Positions 46,225 through 54,248 of a DNA stretch of 64,000 nucleotides are shown here, in pieces. Both the position numbers and the translations under genes were made by a program. Positions within the stretch are counted from its first letter, which is position 1. Each line of letters starts with the position of its first letter. Source of the stretch: Bacteroidota bacterium (GTDB lineage Bacteria > Bacteroidota > Bacteroidia > Chitinophagales > BACL12); assembly GCA_016706865.1 (NCBI GenBank), contig JADJIS010000003.1, forward strand, positions 496,001 to 560,000. The letters run 5' to 3'. The notes under the pieces were generated by a model. That model had not been told where the DNA came from. It ran no database searches and saw only the letters and a program-made list of their open reading frames with translations.

Positions 46225-47514
46225 TTAATTCGCGAACCTGCGGGCACCTGAATTATTAGCACTGCGATTTCCATTTCTGGTTGGACTGGAAGTTCTTCTT
46301 CCCGCCGCATTTGCATTGCGATTAAAATTGCGCGCAAATGGTTTCTTTTCACCATCAAAGGTTACAGGATCGTTGCTGTTCATCACGAAAGGATGTTTTT
46401 CAACAATAGGAATAATTTTACCAGTTAATTTCTGAATATCGCGTAAGTATTCTTTTTCTTCCATATCGCAAAAAGAAATTGCTATTCCGCTTGCCCCGGC
46501 TCTGCCTGTGCGGCCGATACGGTGAACATAGGTTTCTGCAATATTTGATATTTCGAAATTAATTACGTGTGTTAATTCATCCACATCAATTCCCCTTGCT
46601 GCAATATCTGTTGCAACCAATACTCTGGTGCGTTTGGATTTAAAATTCGACAAAGCATTTTGTCTTGCATTCTGCGATTTATTTCCGTGAATTGCTTCTG
46701 CTTTTATACCTGCTTTAATTAAGTCTTTACAAACCTTATCAGCTCCATGTTTGGTGCGGGTAAATACCAATGCAGTTACTATTTCATCATCTTTCAATAA
46801 ATGTAATAATAAATTCTTTTTATTTGTTCTGTTCACAAAATAAACTGATTGGTCGATAATTTCCACGGTAGAAGAAACAGGAGTTACTGCAACTTTTACG
46901 GGATTAACCAATAATGAATTTGCAAGTGCTGCAATTTCTCCGGGCATAGTTGCAGAAAAGAATAACGTTTGTTTCTTAACCGGCAATTTTGCCACCACTT
47001 TTTTAACATCGTGAATAAATCCCATGTCCAACATTCTGTCGGCTTCATCCAAAACAAATATTTGTATGGAATTTAATCTGATAAATCCCTGATTCATAAG
47101 ATCCAACAATCTACCGGGAGTTGCGATCAAAATATCAACACCTCTTTTTAATTGTTGTGTTTGAGAAAATTGTGATACACCACCAAATATAGCAGTGTGG
47201 TGTAATCCGGTGTATTTACCATAAGCCGCAAAACTTTCTCCGATCTGTATCGCTAATTCTCGGGTTGGAGTGAGGATGAGTGATTTAATGGTTCTTTGTG
47301 TATTGCCCTCTTTTTTTTGTTCGTGCAATAATTGCAAAATTGGAATAGCAAAGGCCGCTGTTTTTCCGGTTCCTGTCTGGGCGCAACCCAACAGATCTTG
47401 TTTTTGTAATACCACAGGAATAGCTTGTTCCTGAATTGGCGTAGGACGGATATAACCCTCCTGTTTCAGAGCCTTAGTTATAGGCTCAATGAGTTGTAAA
47501 TTGTCAAAAGACAT
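46225..47514 (-). CDS. DEAD-box RNA helicase, RhlE-like
   Basis: ATP-dependent RNA helicase of 429 residues. All core motifs are standard: Q motif PTPIQEQAIP, motif I AQTGTGKT, Ia PTRELAIQ, Ib TPGRLLDL, II DEAD, III SAT, V ATDIAARGIDV, VI HRIGRTGRAG. The C-terminus is a short basic, Asn/Arg-rich tail (NFNRNANAAGRRTSSPTRNG), as in RhlE-type proteins of Bacteroidota. Likely role in ribosome maturation or RNA turnover, often cold-responsive. Its best promoter is 194 bases upstream (47708-47715), giving an unusually long leader. Confidence 0.93.
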   Translation of the reverse strand: MSFDNLQLIEPITKALKQEGYIRPTPIQEQAIPVVLQKQDLLGCAQTGTGKTAAFAIPILQLLHEQKKEGNTQRTIKSLILTPTRELAIQIGESFAAYGKYTGLHHTAIFGGVSQFSQTQQLKRGVDILIATPGRLLDLMNQGFIRLNSIQIFVLDEADRMLDMGFIHDVKKVVAKLPVKKQTLFFSATMPGEIAALANSLLVNPVKVAVTPVSSTVEIIDQSVYFVNRTNKKNLLLHLLKDDEIVTALVFTRTKHGADKVCKDLIKAGIKAEAIHGNKSQNARQNALSNFKSKRTRVLVATDIAARGIDVDELTHVINFEISNIAETYVHRIGRTGRAGASGIAISFCDMEEKEYLRDIQKLTGKIIPIVEKHPFVMNSNDPVTFDGEKKPFARNFNRNANAAGRRTSSPTRNGNRSANNSGARRFAN

Positions 47515-47707
47515 TATTAAAATGTTTATTTTTTATAAGGCGGGAAAAAGTTACAGATACAAATTCGGCGGTTGCCTTTGATGTAGTGTTCTTCTCTAAT
47601 TGTTTTAACTCCTTATCTGTTAATTATAGCGCTTTTTCTCTAGTGATCTTCTAAATTTTTCATCTGAACACAACCTGAAAACAATCCACTGAAAAAGCAA
47701 TCTGGTG

Positions 47708-47715
47708 CAAAGATA
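47708..47715 (-). promoter_or_regulatory. -7 element TATCTTTG with -33 TTG, long leader of the RhlE-like gene
   Basis: Minus strand: TTG about 20 bases before TATCTTTG, both at consensus spacing for Bacteroidota. Transcription would start near 47702, about 185 bases before the ATG at 47514, while other genes here have leaders of under 30 bases. Confidence 0.65.
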
Positions 47716-47774
47716 CGAATAAATCGGGACATTTACAACTTCTGCCTGAAAGCCAACATAGATGAGGGTTTTAA

Positions 47775-47895
47775 AGGAGAGAGGAGAGAGGAGTGAGGAG
47801 AAAGGAGTTTAAATTTCTTGCGAAATTTTGCAAGGCCACTATTTGTGTTTCCTACTTCTTATTTCCTATTTCCTACTTCCTACTTCCAGCGTCTT
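47775..47895. repeat. Inverted copy of the hairpin-core composite repeat
   Basis: Read on the minus strand: TAGGAAG/TAGGAAA heptamers, ACACAAATAGTGG, core AAATTTCGCAAGAAATTT (47828-47811), AAACTCC, then a TTTCTCC/TCTCCTC tract. Same module order as at 3.2 and 8.2 kb, with TAGGAAG instead of TATCAGG in the first slot. Confidence 0.88.
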
Positions 47896-47922
47896 ATTTC
47901 CTCTTTCCAAAAAGCATAGCAC

Positions 47923-48495
47923 AATATCGAATAAAGAACAAAGAATAAAGAACAACAAACAATCCACGCCCGGGTGATTTTCCTCCGTATTGAACTCAGA
48001 ACTCAGAACACAGAACTCAGAACACAGAACTGAAACATGTAGTGATCGACGCAGGAGATCTACTACATGTCAGAACACAGAAAAAATAATATCGAATAAA
48101 GAACAAGGAATAAATAACATTAAACAGATCGACCACCTGGAAGATTTTCCTCCGTATTGAACCCAGAACTCAGAACTGAAACATATAGTGATCGACGCAG
48201 GAGATCTACTACATGTCAGAACTCAGAAAAAATAATATCGAATAAAGAACAAGGAATAAAGAACATTAAACAGATCGACCACCTGGAAGATTTTCCTCCG
48301 TATTGAACGCAGAACTCAGAACTGAAACATGTAGTGATCGACGCAGGAGATCTACTACATGTCAGAACTCAGAACCATAATATCGAATAAAGAACAAGGA
48401 ATAAAGAACAACAAACAATCCACGCCCAGGTGATTTTCCTCCGTATTGAACTCAGAACTCAGAACTCAGAACTCAGAACTCAGAACACAGAACTG
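47923..48495. repeat. Four-copy ~147-bp repeat with CAGAACT tracts and ACATGTAGTGATC hairpins
   Basis: Units starting AATATCGAATAAAGAACAA lie at about 47923, 48088, 48234 and 48379. Each runs through CCTCCGTATTGAA into CAGAACT/CAGAACA heptamers. The first three then carry a 36-bp hairpin (48035-48070, 48181-48216, 48327-48362) with stem ACATGTAGTGATC / GATC-T-ACTACATGT and loop GACGCAGGA. The second hairpin has one arm substitution (ACATATAGT). Confidence 0.9.
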
Positions 48496-48501
48496 AACAA
48501 T

Positions 48502-49239
48502 TTAGACGCCTAAAACCAACTTCAACCTTCCATAACCACTTTTACTCACCGGAACCTTTGCTCCGTTTTTTAGAATGGCTATGTGACTATCTTTTTCGTA
48601 TATTTCGAGACGGGTTATTTGTTGAACATCTACAATATAACTTCGGTGGCAGCGAACGAATTGATTTTTGTCGAGAGCATTTTCGAAAAAAATCATTGTT
48701 TTATGTTTCATGAATCTTCCTTCTGCAGTGTGTACAAAAACATAATCTTCTGCAGCTTCGAGATAAATGATCTCATTAAAAGGAATGATCTTTATTTTAT
48801 TGTTTAATTTGATCACAACACGTTGAGGCTGATTATCTGCTTCTGCGAGTGTGTCTGCAAGTGCTGCAGTCTTTTCTTCGGCGTTGGGTTTTGTATCTCT
48901 CCAACGATTGAGAGCTTTGTCGAAACGTTCTTTATTAAATGGTTTTAATAAATAATCGATCGCATTTATTTCAAAAGCTTTAATTGCATACTCATCAAAG
49001 GCGGTTGTGAAAATTACGGATGGTTTTTCTTCCAACAATTCCAACATTTCGAAACCGTTTATTTTGGGCATTTGTATATCCAAAAAAAGCAGGTCGGGCT
49101 TGTGAGTGGATATTGCTTTTACTCCATCGAAACCATCACCACATTCAGCAACTATTTCTATATCAGGATAATTTTGAAGGTATTCTCTTACCAGGCTGCG
49201 AGCTAATGGCTCATCGTCAATAATAATAACTTTGATCAT
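48502..49239 (-). CDS. LytTR-family response regulator
   Basis: A 245-residue two-component regulator. Receiver domain at residues 1-120 with acidic pocket D8/D9, phosphoacceptor D54 (LLFLDIQMPKING) and Lys in LLKPF. The LytTR DNA-binding domain is at ~140-245 (IKIIPFNEIIYLEAAEDYVF, FVRCHRSYIVDVQQI, VPVSKSGYGRL). Its start overlaps the stop of the upstream kinase gene by four bases (ATGA), so the pair is translationally coupled. It presumably responds to that LytS-like kinase; targets unknown. Confidence 0.95.
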   Translation of the reverse strand: MIKVIIIDDEPLARSLVREYLQNYPDIEIVAECGDGFDGVKAISTHKPDLLFLDIQMPKINGFEMLELLEEKPSVIFTTAFDEYAIKAFEINAIDYLLKPFNKERFDKALNRWRDTKPNAEEKTAALADTLAEADNQPQRVVIKLNNKIKIIPFNEIIYLEAAEDYVFVHTAEGRFMKHKTMIFFENALDKNQFVRCHRSYIVDVQQITRLEIYEKDSHIAILKNGAKVPVSKSGYGRLKLVLGV

Positions 49240-50276
49240 ACAGGTTGCGGAATTTTTAATGTGGTGGTAAATATATTGTTTTCAGAAGAAGTATGCAGCA
49301 GATCATTGCGTGAAAATAAAAGGTATAGTCGCCGTTGTACTGCATTTAAACCGAATCCGGTTCCTTTTTTTGGATGATTGCTTGTAGCATCAAACGGATT
49401 TTTAATGGTGACGATCAGATCGTTGTTTAATTTAATTGCATGTATGGTAATGGTAACTTCTTCAAGCGTATCGTACAATCCGAATTTAATTGCATTCTCG
49501 AGTACAGGTTGCAATAAAAGGGAGGGTATTTTAAGATTCACACAATTTTCATCAAATTTAATTTCTGTTTTTAACCGATGTCCGAAACGCACCTTTTCAA
49601 TTTCAAAATATAAATTCAAGTGATTTAATTCCTCTTGAAGTGGAATTAATTGGGCATTATCTTTTCTTATTGTACCTCTTAAAAAATCGGATAATTGTTG
49701 CACCATCTTTCTCGCTTCCTCCGGTTTGGAACCGGCAAGAGCACTGATGGAATTAAGACTATTAAATAAAAAATGAGGCTGCAACTGACTTCGCAGGTCG
49801 TATAATTCAGCTTCTTTTGTCAGTTTCTCCGCTTCGTGTTTGCGCATTACATTTTCTTTCTGAGCTTCCAGTGTGGTAATTAAAATATTTACCATGCTTG
49901 TGCATGCCGACAATAAAAATGCAATTCCAATGCGCACAGGGTTGGAGCGATTTATAAAATTAATATAATCATCGTTATTGCTGTAAATGGATCGTAAAAT
50001 AAAACTACTGGTAAAGGTTACAATAACAGCCATTAATCCGCCGGTTAATATAATATAGGGAGCCTTATCTTTTTTGGGCAAATAAAATTGCATGATATAA
50101 AGCTGTGAAAAACATATTAGTGCCAGCGTTACATTAAATATTAAACTATCTACTATAGAAATGATCCAGTTAAATTCCATCCAATAAATAAATCCAGCAT
50201 GGAACCCGATCCATACCAACCAGCTCAAAAGAAAAGGCCACAAAAATTTTCCGGAAGAAATTAAATTACTGGCCAT
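49236..50276 (-). CDS. LytS/YehU-type sensor histidine kinase
   Basis: Inner-membrane sensor kinase of 346 residues with four hydrophobic segments in the first ~140 residues and then a cytoplasmic coiled stretch. The His_kinase domain carries the phosphoacceptor in QLQPHFLFNSLNSISALAGS, followed by EEARKMVQQLSDFLRGTI, and an ATPase domain with N box VLENAIKFGLYD and glycine-rich GTGFGLNAVQRRLYLLF. No large extracytoplasmic sensor domain is present, so sensing may occur within the membrane. Forms a coupled operon with the LytTR regulator. Confidence 0.93.
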   Translation of the reverse strand: MASNLISSGKFLWPFLLSWLVWIGFHAGFIYWMEFNWIISIVDSLIFNVTLALICFSQLYIMQFYLPKKDKAPYIILTGGLMAVIVTFTSSFILRSIYSNNDDYINFINRSNPVRIGIAFLLSACTSMVNILITTLEAQKENVMRKHEAEKLTKEAELYDLRSQLQPHFLFNSLNSISALAGSKPEEARKMVQQLSDFLRGTIRKDNAQLIPLQEELNHLNLYFEIEKVRFGHRLKTEIKFDENCVNLKIPSLLLQPVLENAIKFGLYDTLEEVTITIHAIKLNNDLIVTIKNPFDATSNHPKKGTGFGLNAVQRRLYLLFSRNDLLHTSSENNIFTTTLKIPQPV

Positions 50277-50408
50277 GTGTTAATTCATCTGAATTTATTT
50301 TGTTGAATCCTTTATTCACCACCAAGATCTTTATTTAAGGCATTAAAAAATAATCTTTGTGAAACCTTTGTGCCTTAGAATCTTAGTGGCAATTTTTATA
50401 TAATTATT

Positions 50409-51185
50409 TCAATAACTCTTGATCTCTATCCCCCCAAAAACAGAAGTGCCCTTTAATAAAAGTACTTTATTTGTATCAACGCTCACATTGTGAGTCGGTC
50501 TGTTATCTTCCACTCCACCAAATATATTTACAAACTCTGTTTTAAGATCCCAGTGCGGAGGAATTATAAGAGTGCATCCACCAAATATCTGAGTAAGTTC
50601 TAATTTCACACTACCCTCAAAATCCGATTGCATTAAATTTAATTCCGTTCCTCCAAAAATACTTGTGGCATCACCACCTTTAAATTGTTTGGAAATTACA
50701 TTTTTATTCACCCCTCCAAAAATGGAAACCACATCAATATAATCATCGGCAAGTGCGTTGTCGGAGGCTAATCCTCTTTCGATGGTTTCTCTTGAATTCC
50801 GGATATTTCTAGCCTTGCGAGAATGGAATTTTGGAACGAAAAGGAAATAAGCCCCAAGTAAAATAAATGCCAAGGGTCCATAATAAAGGCGGAGATTGTA
50901 ATTCGGGAAAAACTCATCTAATTTAAAGTATACCCCAATACCAATAAGGATCAACCAGCTAAATCCTGCGAAATTACTCCTTTCGCCAACAAAGATGCCA
51001 ATGAGAATAAGTATCAATTCCCATCCGAAAAAATCAAAATTCAGGTAAATATTGCCATTCCTGTCGAGAAAATAGATGATACCTGCTGCAACCAAAGCTA
51101 AACCGGTAAAATAAAAGCGTTTTGGTCTTACACTCTCGGGATTAGGTTGTGGTGCGTTGGGATCGTTAATAATATTCATTTTCAC
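50409..51185 (-). CDS. LiaF-like membrane protein (DUF5668 / cell-wall-stress type)
   Basis: A 258-residue protein with four short hydrophobic segments in residues ~25-120 and a C-terminal beta-rich region with three to four repeats of the type SIFGG (VVSIFGGVNKNVIS, TSIFGGTELNLMQS, QIFGGCTLIIPPHW, VNIFGGVEDN), the hallmark of LiaF-like C-terminal domains. In Firmicutes LiaF restrains a LiaRS-type system. Here the neighbour 130 bases downstream on the same strand is a LytS/LytR pair, suggesting an envelope-stress unit by analogy. Confidence 0.85.
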   Translation of the reverse strand: MKMNIINDPNAPQPNPESVRPKRFYFTGLALVAAGIIYFLDRNGNIYLNFDFFGWELILILIGIFVGERSNFAGFSWLILIGIGVYFKLDEFFPNYNLRLYYGPLAFILLGAYFLFVPKFHSRKARNIRNSRETIERGLASDNALADDYIDVVSIFGGVNKNVISKQFKGGDATSIFGGTELNLMQSDFEGSVKLELTQIFGGCTLIIPPHWDLKTEFVNIFGGVEDNRPTHNVSVDTNKVLLLKGTSVFGGIEIKSY

Positions 51186-51329
51186 TTATTTTAAACAAAT
51201 GTATTCCGAATATGCAGGTTAAAGAACAATACATACGCGAATTAACCCGTTTTTTCGATGAACAAAGGCTTTTGAACGATGAAAAAGCTTTAATTCATCC
51301 AAGAATTATAAATATCTTTGACCTCAATT

Positions 51330-51833
51330 ATGAAGCTCTTAAAGAAACTGTTTATTGTGGGTTTAATTTTGGCACCTGCTCTTGTAATAATTTCCTGTAA
51401 TAATAAGGAGCCTGAGGCTCCGGTTAAACACGATACTCAACCTAAATTTGAAAAGGAAGGGGAACTTCTTTTCTTAAAACCCGACGGTTCATCCATAGTG
51501 AAGGTAAATATCGAAATTGCCGATAATGATGCTGAACGTCAAATGGGATTAATGAATCGCTCATTTATGAATAACAGTCAGGCGATGTTATTTATCTTTG
51601 ATGTAGAAGAACCACAGGCCTTTTGGATGAAGAATACTATAATTCCACTCGATATTATTTATGTGAACTCCAATAAGGAAATAGTTTCCATTGCTGCGAA
51701 TACAGAGCCCTATTCCGAAAAATCGTTGCCATCAGGCAGACCCGCAATTTATGTTGTGGAAGTTAATGGTGGTTTTTGCGATCAATATGGAATTGCCGCC
51801 GGCAGTAAAATTTCGTTTACACGTAATCCCTAA
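51330..51833 (+). CDS. DUF192 lipoprotein
   Basis: A 167-residue protein. ATG 51330 begins MKLLKKLFIVGLILAPALVI followed by lipobox-like ISC, so it is probably lipid-anchored. The DUF192 domain is complete: VNIEIADNDAERQMGLMNRS, AMLFIFDVEEPQAFWMKNTI, PLDIIYVNSNKEIVSI, and YVVEVNGGFCDQYGIAAGSK. The family function is unknown. It lies 40 bases before a TlpA-like gene, probably one transcript. Confidence 0.92.
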   Translation: MKLLKKLFIVGLILAPALVIISCNNKEPEAPVKHDTQPKFEKEGELLFLKPDGSSIVKVNIEIADNDAERQMGLMNRSFMNNSQAMLFIFDVEEPQAFWMKNTIIPLDIIYVNSNKEIVSIAANTEPYSEKSLPSGRPAIYVVEVNGGFCDQYGIAAGSKISFTRNP

Positions 51834-51873
51834 ACAGGGAACGCTTTTTGCTTGTTGAGGGTTTAACTTCAAA

Positions 51874-52353
51874 ATGAAGGTGAAACTATTCAGTTGTTTG
51901 CTAATTCTATTTCTAGGTCTTCAATTAAAGGCTCAGAATTATAGTATTAAATCATTTAACGAGGTTGATTCATTTTTAAATAACACAAACGACACTTTAT
52001 ATATCATTAATTTTTGGGCAACCTGGTGTAAACCCTGCATTGAGGAATTGCCAAATTTTGAAAAAGTAAATGCTCTTAGTTCAGAAAGAAATGTTAAAGT
52101 GATTCTGGTTTCTCTTGATTCTGAGACAAATCGCAAAAGAAGTCTTGAACCCTTTCTCGAACGCAATAAATTAACCAGTGAAATTTGGGTTATGCCCGAT
52201 AAAAAACCCATTGACTGGATAGATAAAATAAATCCCACATGGCAAGGCAGTATTCCTGCAACTTATTTCTTTAATAATGTTAAAGATATTCATGTATTTA
52301 ATGAACATCCATTTACTTATGAAGAACTGATGACAAAAATTAATTCTTTTTAA
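51874..52353 (+). CDS. TlpA-like exported thioredoxin
   Basis: A 159-residue thioredoxin-fold protein with signal peptide MKVKLFSCLLILFLGLQLKA. The active site is C52-K-P-C55 in IINFWATWCKPCIEELPNFE, followed by VKVILVSLDSE and the cis-Pro loop GSIPATYFFNN. Periplasmic thiol reductase or oxidase of the TlpA/ResA type. Neighbours (DUF192 lipoprotein, peroxiredoxin-like protein) suggest a periplasmic redox group. Confidence 0.92.
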   Translation: MKVKLFSCLLILFLGLQLKAQNYSIKSFNEVDSFLNNTNDTLYIINFWATWCKPCIEELPNFEKVNALSSERNVKVILVSLDSETNRKRSLEPFLERNKLTSEIWVMPDKKPIDWIDKINPTWQGSIPATYFFNNVKDIHVFNEHPFTYEELMTKINSF

Positions 52354-52389
52354 CAATAATTAAAATATCAATATTATAAATTTGCAATT

Positions 52390-53001
52390 ATGAATATATT
52401 ATTTTCAGCAATTCTGACCTTAGGTCTGCTAAACAATGATCCTGCAACAACTCCTGCTCCTGTTGGTTATGCAGTTGGTGATGTGGTTAATAATTTTTCG
52501 TTGATGAATGTCGACGGGAAAAATGTTTCCTTAAACGATTATATAGATAAGGAAGGTGTAATTGTTGTATTTACATGCAATCATTGTCCTTATGCAAAAG
52601 CATATGAAACAAGAATTATGGAATTGGATGCAAAATATGCCGGATTAAACTATCCGGTAATTGCGATCAATCCTAATGATCCAATAAAAGAACCTGATGA
52701 TTCTCCCGAAAATATGAAAAAAAGAGCGGAAGAAAAAAATTATTCTTTTCCCTATTTATTTGACGCAACTCAACAAGTTGCAAAAGATTTTGGTGCCACA
52801 AGAACTCCTCACGTATTTTTATTACAAAAAGTAAACGGCCAATTTAAAGTTGCCTACATCGGTGCAATCGACGACAATACCGACGACGCCTCAAAAGCAG
52901 AAAATAAATTTGTTGAAGACGCGATTGCCTCACTCAAAAAAGGGGAGCAACCAGTAGTGAGTTTTACGAAGGCGATAGGCTGCACTATCAAATGGAAGTA
53001 G
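52390..53001 (+). CDS. Thioredoxin-fold AhpC/TSA-like protein
   Basis: A 203-residue protein of the thioredoxin-like group often annotated as redoxin. A hydrophobic N-terminus (MNILFSAILTLGLLNNDPAT) suggests export. Domain: VGDVVNNFSLMNVDGKNVSL, active site C63-N-H-C66 in VVFTCNHCPYAKAYETRI, VIAINPNDPIKEPDDSPENM, and GATRTPHVFLLQK for the cis-Pro loop. It is 36 bases after the TlpA-like gene, likely co-transcribed. Followed at once by GGACATA-type repeats. Confidence 0.9.
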   Translation: MNILFSAILTLGLLNNDPATTPAPVGYAVGDVVNNFSLMNVDGKNVSLNDYIDKEGVIVVFTCNHCPYAKAYETRIMELDAKYAGLNYPVIAINPNDPIKEPDDSPENMKKRAEEKNYSFPYLFDATQQVAKDFGATRTPHVFLLQKVNGQFKVAYIGAIDDNTDDASKAENKFVEDAIASLKKGEQPVVSFTKAIGCTIKWK

Positions 53002-53002
53002 G

Positions 53003-53566
53003 ACATAGGACATAGGATATAGGATATAGGACTGGACATAGGACAATGAAGAATTGACATAGGACTTAGCTTAAGGGTGGGATAGAGGTTTGATTTTCTA
53101 TTTATATGAATTGTTGAGGATGTAAATTTTCGTTTTATGTTCCGGTATTTATTTTTTGTTTGAAGCGGAATATCTTTCCTTGTAGAATATGGAGTTTATT
53201 TAGAAAAGTGGAAGTAGGAAATAGGACACAGGACACGGGACTTGACATAGGACAATGAAGAATTGACATAGGACTTAGCTTAAGGGTGGGATAGAGGTTT
53301 GAATTTCTATTTATATGAATAGTTGAGGATGTAAATTTTCGTTTTATGTTCCGGTATTTATTTTTTGTTTGAAACGGAATTTTTTTCTTTGGAGAATATG
53401 GAGTTTATTTGGATAAGTGGAAGTAGGAAATAGGAAGTAGGAAATAGGACACAGGACACGAGACTTGACATAGGACAATGAAGAATTGACATAGGACTTA
53501 GGTTAAGGGTGGGATAGAGGTTTGATTTTCTATTTATATGAATTGTTGAGGATGTAAATTTTCGTT
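53003..53566. repeat. Tandem ~210-bp repeats carrying copies of a gene's 3' end
   Basis: Two upstream copies (about 53025-53215 and 53232-53420) plus a third merging into the gene at 53567 share GACATAGGACAATGAAGAAT, TTAAGGGTGGGATAGAGGTT, TTCGTTTTATGTTCCGGTAT and the stretch that encodes the end of the four-helix-bundle protein. CCGGTATTTA occurs at 53142, 53351 and 53574. Each copy is preceded by a GGACATA/GGACACG/TAGGAAG heptamer tract of different length. Confidence 0.92.
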
Positions 53567-53929
53567 TTATGTTCCGGTATTTATTTTTTGTTTGAAGCGG
53601 AATATCTTTCTTTGTAGAATATGGAGTTTATTTAGGATTGGGGATAAATTTTCTTCTGAAATGTATCCAAGTTCTTTGGCTAAAATTAAATGTGTTTCCA
53701 ATTCATATGATGATCCTTTTGCAATAGCGAGAAAATAATTAAAATCTTTATCAGTATCTCTACCGCATCCTTCAGCTATATTAGCCGGAATTGATATTGC
53801 AGACCGTCTTATTTGATCTGTTAATCCATAAATTTCTTCCTTAGGAAAATCCTTGGTCAGTTGATAAACCATTTTAGTTAGTTCAATCCCATCTTTCCAA
53901 ATCTCTAATTCTCTATAATTATGATTCAT
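53567..53929 (-). CDS. Four-helix-bundle protein (23S rRNA intervening-sequence type)
   Basis: A 120-residue protein of the four helix bundle / S23 family: YRELEIWKDGIELTKMVYQL, DFPKEEIYGLTDQIRRSAIS, IPANIAEGCGRDTDKDFNYF, GSSYELETHLILAKELGYIS. Members are encoded in 23S rRNA intervening sequences and as stand-alone genes in many Bacteroidota; function unclear. The last ~20 codons lie inside a repeat unit present twice more downstream, so the 3' end of the gene belongs to a duplicated block. Confidence 0.92.
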   Translation of the reverse strand: MNHNYRELEIWKDGIELTKMVYQLTKDFPKEEIYGLTDQIRRSAISIPANIAEGCGRDTDKDFNYFLAIAKGSSYELETHLILAKELGYISEENLSPILNKLHILQRKIFRFKQKINTGT

Positions 53930-54159
53930 ATTTTTATTCTGCTATTAAATAAATACCTGAATAAATCTCATTTTATTCAAGATAAAAAATTTAGTATTAG
54001 CAAAATTAAAATTGTGTAATAATCTCATCCTTATATTAGTCGACTATATCCGAATATAATCGGTTATAACCGCTTAAGGTATTTTTTTTATATATTAAAT
54101 GATTTTAATTTGTAGGTAGATCAATTTTAAAGTCTAGTATCCATATCAAAAGTCCTTTC

Positions 54160-54248
54160 TCAAGTCCTGTGTCCAATTTCCCTTGTCCTATGTCCAGTCT
54201 CGTGTCCCGTATCCCGTGTCCCGTGTCCCTCTTCGCGCGTCTCGCGCC
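54160..54248. repeat. GTGTCCC/GTCCTAT heptamer tract
   Basis: Reverse-complement form of the GGGACAC and ATAGGAC tracts (GTGTCCCGTATCCCGTGTCC), about 70 bases, ending at the 3' end of the alanine dehydrogenase gene. The AT-rich part before it (53930-54160) has the small symmetric stretch ATATCCGAATATAATCGGTT and nothing else recognised. Confidence 0.8.

Noticed and set aside
47923..48495. CRISPR or integron attC array
   Set aside because: Repeats are 147 bp and mostly identical throughout, with no variable spacers, cas genes or integrase.
51212..51400. 62-codon plus-strand frame before the DUF192 gene
   Set aside because: Overlaps the lipoprotein start in another frame and its second half is a shadow; a short leader peptide cannot be excluded but is unsupported.
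53102..53420. Additional four-helix-bundle genes
   Set aside because: Only the last ~20 codons are duplicated, without starts or the conserved core.
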